A stretch of 10,203 nt of DNA from Mesoaciditogaceae bacterium. Its GTDB lineage: Bacteria > Thermotogota > Thermotogae > Mesoaciditogales > Mesoaciditogaceae. The notes under the pieces are model-generated. The model was not told the origin of the DNA, made no database searches, and saw nothing but the letters and a program-made list of their open reading frames with translations. Position 1 is the first letter of the stretch. Each line of letters opens with the position of its first letter. The stretch lies in contig WFSH01000139.1 of assembly GCA_015486145.1 (NCBI GenBank), positions 1 through 10,203 of the forward strand, written 5' to 3'. The position numbers and the translations under genes were made by a program. This document shows, piece by piece, positions 1 through 6,048 of the stretch.

Positions 1-1064
1 AGGTTGTACATCACCTCTATAGAAGGACTTTTAAGAAGTTCTTTCTGTGCTTTACTAACACCTATTTGAAGTTCTCGAATCCTTTCAAGCGCTAAATCAC
101 GTAATTTCTTTTCTATGAAGATATTCATCGTTGATGAAAGCGCGCCGAGCAAGTCTTCGATCTGCTGGGAGAATTTTTTACCTGTGCCATTGTACAGGGA
201 TATGTTCCAGATCTTTTCGTCAGAAGTTGTGAAGGAGGTATTCGCACTTGCACCAAGACCATATTTTTGTGCACGCTCCCTCCACGGTGTAAAGATCGCA
301 TCGTTAAAATCATTGATCACAAAGGGTTCACCGCTTATTAAGCTCATGGCAGAAGGGCCCTGGCCTTCTGGAATTGAGGAATCAAGAGAAATTTTCAGAC
401 CTTTCGTGTATCCAGATGCTTCACCAGCAACAGCTATAATTTTCACGTACTTTTCGTTTGGCTTGACATAACCTATCCACACAAGTTTTAAGCCTATATC
501 CTTGACAAGTGTCGAGGCTGCAGATTTAAGCAATTTTGAAAGTGAATGATGCAATTCCGTGCCAAAAATTCTACTGATATCCGAAAGGGCTCTGTAAAAA
601 GCTTCCCTCTCGGCAAGTTTGCGCTTTTGCTCTCTTTCGTAACCGTTGATATGCGCAAAAATCTCTGCCGCTATTCTTTTTTGTACGGACGACTTTAAAG
701 TAACCTTATCTTCTTCTGGAATGTTCAACGTGTTGATACTTTTTTCCATTTCCAAATAGTACATATTGTCATAAATGTCAAGCAAGTCTTCTTCAGAAAT
801 ACCAAATTTTGCGTGTATTTCACTTAATTTCCCAAGATCATTCCATTTAACACTTGGAGAGATGATCTTTTCGTATCTTGAGGCTATGGCATTCACCATT
901 CGACTGTCTGAACAATTTTTTATCTCGTTGGCAAATTTTCCGCTTTTCGAAATTCGTTTGCAGAATTTCATGGCAAAATCATTTGCACTTGATGCAAGAG
1001 ACGAGTAGTGTGCTTGAAGAACGGAACGCTCCAACTCTGAAAGTTCAAGAAAATGTGGAATCAT
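1..1064 (-). CDS. Globin-coupled sensor protein with GAF domain (C-terminus beyond the left edge)
   Basis: The frame is open from an ATG at 1064 to the window edge (354 codons, no stop), and an AGGAGA ribosome site lies 6-7 nt upstream. Residues ~1-145 are helical and match the globin-coupled sensor pattern: an opening segment like LERSVLQAHYSSL, then LGKLSEIHAKFGIS with H84 where the heme-proximal histidine of this family sits, then a closing helix ending HINGYERE. Residues ~155-300 are a GAF domain with the EGQGP, GEPFVINDF and PWRERA signatures typical of GAF domains in diguanylate cyclases and related sensors. A further segment from ~310 may start a second GAF domain. The output domain (GGDEF, kinase or other) is not visible. 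Heme and O2 binding are inferred. The usual distal Tyr of the FY pair may be replaced by C35, but that alignment is uncertain. The gene is divergent from the oxidative stress operon, which suits an oxygen or redox signal. Confidence 0.75.
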   Translation of the reverse strand, partial: MIPHFLELSELERSVLQAHYSSLASSANDFAMKFCKRISKSGKFANEIKNCSDSRMVNAIASRYEKIISPSVKWNDLGKLSEIHAKFGISEEDLLDIYDNMYYLEMEKSINTLNIPEEDKVTLKSSVQKRIAAEIFAHINGYEREQKRKLAEREAFYRALSDISRIFGTELHHSLSKLLKSAASTLVKDIGLKLVWIGYVKPNEKYVKIIAVAGEASGYTKGLKISLDSSIPEGQGPSAMSLISGEPFVINDFNDAIFTPWRERAQKYGLGASANTSFTTSDEKIWNISLYNGTGKKFSQQIEDLLGALSSTMNIFIEKKLRDLALERIRELQIGVSKAQKELLKSPSIEVMYN

Positions 1065-1404
1065 GCGATCTCTCCTGTTCATAGATTTAGTAGAGTCATT
1101 TTTAATCATTTTGCAAATTTTACATAAATGTGATGTACAATGTATATTGTGTCATATTGGTAGTACGCTTGTCAAATCAAGTTTGCAATTGAAAATGAGC
1201 TTAGAACATCCGCACTGAACTTCCTAAAAATCCAACATGCGGCACATGAATAAGAGTGCTTGTTCTTTTACTTGATGACAAGGTGTTTTTTGAATAACTT
1301 TGTTCAAACTCACAAGAACAGAATAGAGAGTTGTCATGTTTTACTCACATAAAAATGAAGAGAGCTCAAAAATTATATCAAAGGCAGAAAGTTAAATTGC
1401 CCAC

Positions 1405-1433
1405 TTGACATTATTAAAATTAAGTGTTATTAT
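1405..1433 (+). promoter_or_regulatory. Promoter of the oxidative stress operon
   Basis: TTGACA (1405-1410) is followed after 17 bp by TATTAT (1428-1433), a near-consensus sigma-70 type promoter. A TATAAT at 1431-1436 overlaps it but gives a 20-bp spacer. The -10 sits inside a perfect 12-bp palindrome TTATTATAATAA (1427-1438). Transcription would start near 1440, inside the adjacent Fur-family operator. Confidence 0.7.
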
Positions 1434-1438
1434 AATAA

Positions 1439-1453
1439 TGCTAATCGTTAGCA
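1439..1453. promoter_or_regulatory. Fur/PerR-type 7-1-7 operator
   Basis: TGCTAAT-C-GTTAGCA matches the 7-1-7 Fur/PerR consensus (TGATAATNATTATCA) at 11 of 14 specified positions and has perfect 6-bp inverted arms. It overlaps the predicted transcription start and lies 25 bp before the Fur-family gene, so autorepression of the operon is the natural reading. Which regulator binds it is inferred from position. Confidence 0.7.
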
Positions 1454-1477
1454 ATAGGAATAGGTGGCGAAGTAATT

Positions 1478-1951
1478 TTGGATCACAAAAGATGTAGAAT
1501 GACCAATCAAAGAAAAGTTATCCTTGAGGAACTAAGGAAATTTGGAGGACATCCAACCGTTGATGAACTTTATGTGCGGGTCAGGGAAAAGCTACCCGAC
1601 ATAAGTATAAGTACAGTTTACAGAAATCTTGAAGTTTTATCAGAATGTGGTTTGATAGGGAAATTAGAACCCGAAAGAACTCAAAAGCAATTCGATGCAA
1701 ATCCCAAAATTCATTTTCACATACGCTGCACAAATTGCGGAAGATTGGATGATATTCCATCTTCAATAATGAATGAAGTTGAAGAAGCCATTCAAAAAGC
1801 CCAAACATTGGTAAACAAAATGACTGGATATGATATGAAGGGATATCACTTAGAGTTTCTCGGTTTGTGTCCAAAGTGCAAAGAATCCATGAAAAAACGA
1901 GGAAGATCTACGGATGAAAGGAAGGGTGAAAATGGCGGTCAGAAAGATTAA
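1478..1951 (+). CDS. perR: Fur family transcriptional regulator, PerR-like
   Basis: 157-residue metal-dependent repressor. The N-terminal winged helix contains RMTNQRKVILEEL and the recognition helix ISTVYRNLEVL. The C-terminal dimer/metal domain has two CxxC pairs (CTNC and CPKC), expected to hold structural zinc. The sensing-site ligands of PerR proteins are present in order: H in GGHPTVDEL, D in QFDANP, both H of HFHIRC, and D in GRLDDI. Fur proteins share much of this pattern, so PerR rather than Fur is chosen mainly because the operon encodes peroxide and oxygen defence. Translation appears to start at TTG (1478), 10 nt after AGGTGG; the next in-frame ATG (1499) has no ribosome site and would cut the DNA-binding domain. 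TTG may keep repressor levels low. First gene of the operon; it overlaps fprA by 20 nt. Confidence 0.88.
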   Translation: MDHKRCRMTNQRKVILEELRKFGGHPTVDELYVRVREKLPDISISTVYRNLEVLSECGLIGKLEPERTQKQFDANPKIHFHIRCTNCGRLDDIPSSIMNEVEEAIQKAQTLVNKMTGYDMKGYHLEFLGLCPKCKESMKKRGRSTDERKGENGGQKD

Positions 1952-3122
1952 AAATGATGTTTATGAAGTGGGAGCTATAGATTGGGATAGGACCTTGTTC
2001 GACGAGATAATACCTCTGCCCGATGGAACGAGCTATAATTCCTACTTAATAAAAGGCAGCAAAAAAACTGCTTTAATAGATACCGTTGAGCCAGAAAAAC
2101 AAAATGAACTTTTTGAAAATTTGAAAGAATTGAACGTAAAACACATTGATTATGTCGTCTCGAATCACGCCGAGCAAGACCATTCTGGGACAATACCCAA
2201 AGTTTTGCAAGCGTACCCAATGGCAAAAGTCGTTACCAACGAAAAGTGTAAAGAATTTGAAAAAGACCTGCTTTTGATAGACGATGAAAAATTCATAACG
2301 ATCAAAGATGGAGAGAGTTTGTCTTTGGGAAACAAAACTCTCCAGTTTGTGTTCACACCATGGGTCCATTGGCCAGAAACGATGTCAACATATCTCGTTG
2401 AAGATAAAATTATGTTTACCTGTGATTTTTTTGGTTCTCACATAGCCTCAAGTGATTTGTTTGTTAGAAACGAAGCCAAAGCAATTGAGGATGCAAAGCG
2501 TTACTACGCTGAAATTATGATGCCTTTCAGATTCCCCATAAGAAATAATTTGAAAAAAATTGAGAAATACGATGTTGATTTCATAGCCCCCAGCCACGGG
2601 CAAGTTTATGACAAACCGGATTTAATATTGAATGCCTACAAAGAATGGGTTTCAGAAGATGTGAAAAACAAAGTCGTCATACCTTATGTTTCAATGCACG
2701 GCAGCACGGAAAAAATAGTCGATTATTTTGTGGGAGCTTTGATGAGTAGAGGCGTGAAGGTGAGACCTTACAATGTCATAACCTCAGACATAGGAGAAAT
2801 AGCCATGTCTTTGGTGGATGCCGCAACCATAGTAGTGGCATCTCCAACCGTTTTAGTGGGTCTTCACCCCACAGCGGCTTACGTTTTATCTTTCATAAAC
2901 GCCATCAGGCCCAAAGTAAAATTCGGTACCTTTATAGGATCCTATGGTTGGGCCGGGCAAAGTGTGAATCAAGCCAAAACATTGACATCAAATCTTAAAG
3001 CAAAAATGTTAGATCCAATTCTCATCAAGGGATATCCAAAAGCGGAAGATTTCAAATCTTTGAATACATTGGCGAATGAAATTGTTAAAAGCCATGAAAG
3101 TTGTAAATACGTTAAATTTTGA
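1932..3122 (+). CDS. fprA: Flavodiiron protein (FprA-type, O2/NO reductase)
   Basis: 396-residue flavodiiron protein, a cytoplasmic enzyme that reduces O2 to water (in some members NO to N2O) using electrons from rubredoxin or a similar donor. The N-terminal beta-lactamase-like domain has the full diiron ligand set: H79-x-E81-x-D83-H84 (NHAEQDH), H146 (WVHWPE), D165 (FTCDFF) and H222 (APSHGQ). The C-terminal flavodoxin domain begins near residue 248 with the FMN phosphate loop SMHGSTEK. Length is normal, and no rubredoxin or flavin-reductase domain is fused. The ATG at 1932 is chosen over the one at 1914 because it follows a GGAAGGG ribosome site and gives the usual family N-terminus (…VYEVGAIDWDR). 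It overlaps the end of the regulator gene, implying translational coupling. The rubredoxin-like domain of the downstream rubrerythrin, or a separate rubredoxin elsewhere, could supply electrons. Confidence 0.95.
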   Translation: MAVRKIKNDVYEVGAIDWDRTLFDEIIPLPDGTSYNSYLIKGSKKTALIDTVEPEKQNELFENLKELNVKHIDYVVSNHAEQDHSGTIPKVLQAYPMAKVVTNEKCKEFEKDLLLIDDEKFITIKDGESLSLGNKTLQFVFTPWVHWPETMSTYLVEDKIMFTCDFFGSHIASSDLFVRNEAKAIEDAKRYYAEIMMPFRFPIRNNLKKIEKYDVDFIAPSHGQVYDKPDLILNAYKEWVSEDVKNKVVIPYVSMHGSTEKIVDYFVGALMSRGVKVRPYNVITSDIGEIAMSLVDAATIVVASPTVLVGLHPTAAYVLSFINAIRPKVKFGTFIGSYGWAGQSVNQAKTLTSNLKAKMLDPILIKGYPKAEDFKSLNTLANEIVKSHESCKYVKF

Positions 3123-3136
3123 AGGGAGTGAAGAAC

Positions 3137-3796
3137 ATGGAAGAAAAGAAAATGCCTCTTATAGGTGAGAAATTTCCAGAATTGGAGGTTCAAACGACAC
3201 ATGGCAAGAAGAGTTTACCAGAAGAATTTAAAGGGAAATGGTTCGTACTTTTCAGTCATCCTGCTGATTTTACGCCCGTATGCACGACAGAGTTTGTAGC
3301 TTTCCAAACGAAGTACGAGGATTTCAAAAAAATCAACTGTGAACTTATCGGTTTGAGTATCGATCAAGTTTTCTCACATATCAAATGGGTTGAGTGGATC
3401 AAAGAAAATTTGGACTATTCCATCGAATTTCCAATAATAGCGGACGATACCGGAAGAGTTGCAAACACGCTTGGCTTGATCCATCCTGCTATGGGCACAA
3501 ACACGGTGAGAGCTGTTTTCATTGTCGATCCTAACAGCGTTATAAGGGCCATGCTCTACTATCCACAAGAACTCGGTAGAAACATGAGCGAAATTCTCAG
3601 GATGGTAAAGGGACTTCAACTTTCGACGGAAAAAGGTGTGGCGATCCCAGCAAATTGGCCAAACAATGAAATAGTGAAAGATGATGTTATAGTTGGCCCA
3701 GCCTCTTCGTTTGAGGAAATCAAGCAAAGAGAAGAAGCACAAGCAAGGGGAGAAATTAAATGTTTTGATTGGTGGCTTTGCCACAAGAAAGCGTAA
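3137..3796 (+). CDS. Peroxiredoxin, Prx6-like with C-terminal Cys pair
   Basis: 219-residue peroxiredoxin reducing H2O2 and organic peroxides in the cytoplasm. The active site is PADFTPVC with peroxidatic C49 and T46; R125 (NTVRAVF) completes the catalytic triad. C209 and C215 lie in CFDWWLC near the C-terminus. This arrangement, and the length, resemble archaeal/thermophilic Prx6-type thioredoxin peroxidases, where a C-terminal DWW(F)C cysteine resolves the sulfenate; ordinary AhpC proteins are shorter and lack it. Start at ATG 3137 with GGGAG 8 nt upstream; an upstream in-frame codon at 3119 overlaps the fprA stop and lacks its own site. Third gene of the operon, 14 nt after fprA. It would handle the peroxide made by superoxide reductase. 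The electron donor is not visible here. Confidence 0.93.
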   Translation: MEEKKMPLIGEKFPELEVQTTHGKKSLPEEFKGKWFVLFSHPADFTPVCTTEFVAFQTKYEDFKKINCELIGLSIDQVFSHIKWVEWIKENLDYSIEFPIIADDTGRVANTLGLIHPAMGTNTVRAVFIVDPNSVIRAMLYYPQELGRNMSEILRMVKGLQLSTEKGVAIPANWPNNEIVKDDVIVGPASSFEEIKQREEAQARGEIKCFDWWLCHKKA

Positions 3797-3826
3797 AAAT
3801 TTTACATTTTTCGGAGGTGATATGTA

Positions 3827-4210
3827 ATGACGGAAAAAAAGCAAATCTACAAGTGCGAAATTTGTGGAAACATCGTTGAAGTTCTACACGAAGGAAAAGG
3901 AGAACTCGTTTGTTGCGGACAACCGATGAAATTATATGAAGAAAAAACGGCGGATTCAGCAAAAGAAAAACACGTTCCAGTAATTGAAAAAATGAATGGC
4001 AAAGTCAAAGTGAAAGTTGGTAGTGTGCCTCATCCAATGGAAGAGAAGCATTACATTGAGTGGATAGAATTGATCGCGGATGGAAAATCCTACAGACAAT
4101 TTTTGAAACCTGGTGATAGCCCAGAAGCTGTTTTTGATGTAGATGCCGCAAATGTTGAAGATCTACAGGCACGTGAGTATTGTAATTTGCACGGATTATG
4201 GAGGAGATGA
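3827..4210 (+). CDS. dfx: Desulfoferrodoxin (2Fe superoxide reductase)
   Basis: 127-residue class II (two-iron) superoxide reductase, converting superoxide to H2O2 without producing O2. The N-terminal desulforedoxin-like domain (1-36) binds the first iron through C10, C13, C29 and C30 (CEIC…CC). The catalytic domain carries the E47-K48-H49 loop (EKHVP), H69, H75, C119 and H122 (YCNLHGLW), the His4-Cys centre of the family. All ligands are present, so the enzyme should be active. A strong GGAGGTGA site lies before ATG 3827; an overlapping ATG five bases upstream meets a stop at once. It follows the peroxiredoxin by 30 nt, a sensible order since its product is that enzyme's substrate. Confidence 0.96.
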   Translation: MTEKKQIYKCEICGNIVEVLHEGKGELVCCGQPMKLYEEKTADSAKEKHVPVIEKMNGKVKVKVGSVPHPMEEKHYIEWIELIADGKSYRQFLKPGDSPEAVFDVDAANVEDLQAREYCNLHGLWRR

Positions 4211-4215
4211 GTTGA

Positions 4216-4731
4216 GTGAATTTAAGTGAAAAAATGGCAGAGTCTATAAACAAACAGATAAACGAAGAATTTTATTCGGCGTACCTTTATCTCGCAATGG
4301 CTTCTTATCTTGAATCTAAAAAATTCAAAGGCGCGGCTAAATGGATGGAAATTCAATATCAAGAAGAATTAGGTCACGCGATGAAGTTCTATACCTACAT
4401 GAACACAAGAGGAGCAAGGGTGGTGTTAAAGAGCCTCAAGGAACCCCAAAAAGAATGGAATTCCATATTGGAGGTCTTTGAAGACGCTTACAAACACGAA
4501 CAGTATATAACCTCTTTGATACACAATTTGGCAAATCTTGCCATTGAAGAAAAAGATCACGCCACTTTGGCACTTTTGCAGTGGTTCATCAACGAACAGG
4601 TTGAAGAAGAAGCAAACACGTCTGAGATCGTTGACAAGATCAATTTTGTCAAGAATTCACCAAACGGACTTTACATGCTTGACAGGGAGCTTGGACAGCG
4701 TACATCAACACCCGGTAACGAGGAGGAATGA
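4216..4731 (+). CDS. ftn: Ferritin (non-heme iron storage)
   Basis: 171-residue bacterial ferritin, subunit of a 24-mer shell that oxidises and stores Fe2+. Ferroxidase residues align with E. coli FtnA: E18 (NEEFYSAY), E51 and H54 (QEELGH), E95 (YKHEQ), and E127, Q128, E130 and E131 (NEQVEEE). The C-terminal LYMLDRELG is also family-typical. There is no heme-ligand signature for bacterioferritin. The start is GTG at 4216, 9 nt after GGAGGAG; the next ATG (4234) would remove part of helix A. It begins 5 nt after the superoxide reductase stop, and its end overlaps the ribosome-binding region of the rubrerythrin gene. Its place in a peroxide-controlled operon fits iron withdrawal to limit Fenton damage. 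Confidence 0.95.
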   Translation: MNLSEKMAESINKQINEEFYSAYLYLAMASYLESKKFKGAAKWMEIQYQEELGHAMKFYTYMNTRGARVVLKSLKEPQKEWNSILEVFEDAYKHEQYITSLIHNLANLAIEEKDHATLALLQWFINEQVEEEANTSEIVDKINFVKNSPNGLYMLDRELGQRTSTPGNEEE

Positions 4732-4733
4732 GT

Positions 4734-5246
4734 ATGAAAAAGATGACCGAAGAATTTTTGAAAGCGGCATTCGCCGGTGAGTCTCAAGCACACATGAGGT
4801 ATACCATTTTTGCCGAAGAAGCGAAAAAGAAGGGACTCCGAAAACTCGCCAACATGTTCAAAGCGATCGCTTACGCAGAATTCGTTCATGCAAGAAATCA
4901 TTACAAAGCTTTGGGCCTTATCGGCGATACGGCAAATAACATTCAGCAAGGCATAGATGGAGAAACATTTGAAATTGAAGAAATGTACCCAGTTTACAAC
5001 AACACTGCCGAGTTTCAAGGAGAAAGAGAAGCAACACGTTCCACTCATTTCGCTTTAGAAGCTGAGAAAATACATCAAAAGATGTACATGAAAGCGAAAG
5101 AATTCGTTGAAAAGGGAAAGGATTACGCAGCCGAAAAAATTTACATCTGTCCAGTTTGTGGCTGGACTTATGAAGGTGAGGGAATCCCGGACAAATGCCC
5201 AATTTGTGGCACCTCAAAAGATGAGTTTGTAGAATTTTCTGCTTAA
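4734..5246 (+). CDS. rbr: Rubrerythrin
   Basis: 170-residue rubrerythrin, an NADH-linked peroxidase (through a rubredoxin reductase) in anaerobes. Residues ~1-130 form the four-helix diiron domain: AGESQAHMRY in helix A, AYAEFVHARNHY (ExxH) in helix B, and GEREATRSTHFALEAEKIH in the second half. Residues ~137-170 are a rubredoxin-like domain with two Cys pairs, CPVC and CPIC, binding Fe(Cys)4. The ATG at 4734 is chosen because the AGGAGG at 4721-4726 is 7 nt upstream of it; the in-frame ATG at 4728 is only 1 nt from that site. The gene starts 2 nt after the ferritin stop and is last in the operon, followed by a strong terminator. Confidence 0.95.
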   Translation: MKKMTEEFLKAAFAGESQAHMRYTIFAEEAKKKGLRKLANMFKAIAYAEFVHARNHYKALGLIGDTANNIQQGIDGETFEIEEMYPVYNNTAEFQGEREATRSTHFALEAEKIHQKMYMKAKEFVEKGKDYAAEKIYICPVCGWTYEGEGIPDKCPICGTSKDEFVEFSA

Positions 5247-5277
5247 ACCACTTGACGTTGGATTGAATGAGCAATCG

Positions 5278-5310
5278 CAAGGCCGCCATTTCGGCGGCTT
5301 TGTGTGTTTT
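5278..5310 (+). terminator. Rho-independent terminator of the stress operon
   Basis: GCCGCC-ATTTC-GGCGGC (5282-5298) is extended by a G-T wobble and CAA/TTG pairs, then followed by a T-rich tract to 5310. It lies 31 nt after the rubrerythrin stop and is the only strongly GC-rich hairpin in this AT-rich stretch. Confidence 0.88.
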
Positions 5311-5425
5311 TAGGTTTGTTGTTCTTTCACCAAACAGCTGACTTTTATTTCTTTTCCCACAAATAAATACATTTTAGCAAGTAAAAACACTTTGATGCGG
5401 ACGAGAATTCTCGCTCTTTTATTTC

Positions 5426-5740
5426 TTAACGATTTTTCTCTTCATAGGTCATAATCTCTTTTAATTCTTTCAACTTCTCTTCGACGTTACCGGTTTCAAC
5501 AGCCTCTCGTACACATGTCTCTATGTGTTTGTTTATCACCATGGTGTTGGATTTTCTTAAAAGTGATATAACAGCGAGTAGCTGAGTGGAAATATCGATG
5601 CAATATCTCTCATCCTCCACCATTTTGATAACTCCTTCAAGATGGCCACAAGCAATTTTTAAAAGTCTTAGAGCATCTTCATGCTTGTGAACTTTCTTTG
5701 TATTATTTTCAGATTTCTTAATCCTTTTGACACCAGACAT
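5426..5740 (-). CDS. csoR: CsoR family copper-sensing repressor
   Basis: 104-residue member of the CsoR/RcnR (DUF156) family, an all-helical DNA-binding protein released from DNA by Cu(I). The three copper ligands are C47 (RYCID), H72 and C76 (KHIETC). Their spacing (25, then 4 residues) equals the C36-H61-C65 set of the first described CsoR, which argues for copper rather than nickel or another inducer. C31 is an extra cysteine outside this set. The frame extends upstream in-frame to 5806, but the ATG at 5740 is chosen: it has a GAAGGGAAGG site 7 nt upstream, earlier ATGs have none, and the resulting length is normal. It is divergent from copA and presumably represses it, and perhaps itself. 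The 179-bp gap between it and the rubrerythrin gene holds the stress-operon terminator and no gene. Confidence 0.92.
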   Translation of the reverse strand: MSGVKRIKKSENNTKKVHKHEDALRLLKIACGHLEGVIKMVEDERYCIDISTQLLAVISLLRKSNTMVINKHIETCVREAVETGNVEEKLKELKEIMTYEEKNR

Positions 5741-5833
5741 CCGTAAGCCTTCCCTTCTCACTTCTGGCATTCTTAAGTAGCCATATTTATGATACCACAA
5801 ACCCACTCAAAACTCCTCGTACATTTTGGTTCC

Positions 5834-5906
5834 CTTCACGATCGTGTGGATAACATTTTTCGAATAACGATGTTCTTTAACATTTTAGTACCGCTTTTCA
5901 AGCAGT
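5834..5906 (+). repeat. 73-bp intergenic repeat, copy A
   Basis: About 60 of 73 positions match copy B at 10017-10088 in the same orientation, with one 1-base gap. The best-conserved part is the second half (TTTAGTACCGCTT). It ends in an imperfect hairpin ACCGCTT-TTC-AAGCAGT (5890-5906). Copy A also contains a perfect palindrome CACGATCGTG (5837-5846). No coding potential is seen. Confidence 0.8.
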
Positions 5907-5957
5907 TCAATTTTTCGAGTCTTATATGGAATTTACAAAAAAAACTCTTTTTGTTAA

Positions 5958-5987
5958 TTGAAAGGAAATAATATTATTCTATATTAA
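5958..5987 (+). promoter_or_regulatory. Probable copA promoter
   Basis: TTGAAA (5958-5963) is followed by TATATT (5980-5985, 16-bp spacer) or TATTAA (5982-5987, 18-bp spacer). A perfect 12-bp palindrome AATAATATTATT lies at 5967-5978 in the spacer. The start site would fall near 5993, inside the GC-rich operator. Confidence 0.5.
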
Positions 5988-5992
5988 GTATG

Positions 5993-6012
5993 ACCCACCC
6001 CAGGGGGATGGA
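5993..6012. promoter_or_regulatory. CsoR-type operator upstream of copA
   Basis: ACCCACCCCAGGGGGATGG is an imperfect inverted repeat of C-tract and G-tract halves in otherwise AT-rich DNA. CsoR proteins bind such GC-rich pseudo-palindromes. It overlaps the expected copA start site, and csoR is the neighbouring divergent gene. Binding is inferred. Confidence 0.7.
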
Positions 6013-6048
6013 TAAGCAAAAAGTAGTAGCACGAAAGGAGTGAAAATT

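Larger units (their letters stand above)
1065..1477. other. 413-bp non-coding spacer between divergent genes
   Basis: I see no convincing gene here. It must contain the promoter of the minus-strand sensor gene, for which no clear -10/-35 pair stands out (a TTGACA on the minus strand at 1174-1169 lacks a good -10 at 17 bp). A near-palindrome ACAAT-GTAT-ATTGT lies at 1137-1150, 73 bp upstream of the sensor start, and could be an operator. Short inverted repeats built on TTGTTCTT and AAGAACA lie around 1260-1322. The right end holds the promoter and operator of the stress operon, listed separately. Confidence 0.5.
5741..6048. other. 308-bp divergent csoR-copA control region
   Basis: No gene is evident. 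The region holds the csoR ribosome site (left), repeat copy A in the middle, and the copA promoter and CsoR-type operator (right). For csoR, a TTGAGT at 5810-5805 on the minus strand with TAAATA about 15 bp on is the best promoter candidate, but it is weak. Confidence 0.5.

Noticed and set aside
115..1084. Plus-strand open frames opposite the globin sensor gene
   Set aside because: They are short and unrelated to any family I recognise, and they lie on the antisense of a continuous 354-codon frame with clear domain motifs.
1914..1931. Upstream ATG/GTG starts for the flavodiiron gene
   Set aside because: They overlap or precede the ribosome site that serves ATG 1932, and they add residues not seen at the usual family N-terminus.
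5402..5413. Palindrome CGAGAATTCTCG just beyond the csoR stop, a possible csoR terminator
   Set aside because: It gives only a 4-bp stem with an AATT loop, and no T-tract directly follows in the csoR direction; too weak to call.
5247..5425. A small gene or RNA between rubrerythrin and csoR
   Set aside because: Beyond the terminator, the stretch shows no start with a ribosome site, no conserved structure and no coding pattern.
5741..5806. N-terminal extension of CsoR in frame to 5806
   Set aside because: No ribosome site precedes the earlier starts, and the extra codons include the GAAGGGAAGG site itself; the family does not need the extension.
6040..6042. GTG start for copA
   Set aside because: The codon overlaps the AAAGGAG ribosome site; ATG 6049 has ideal spacing.
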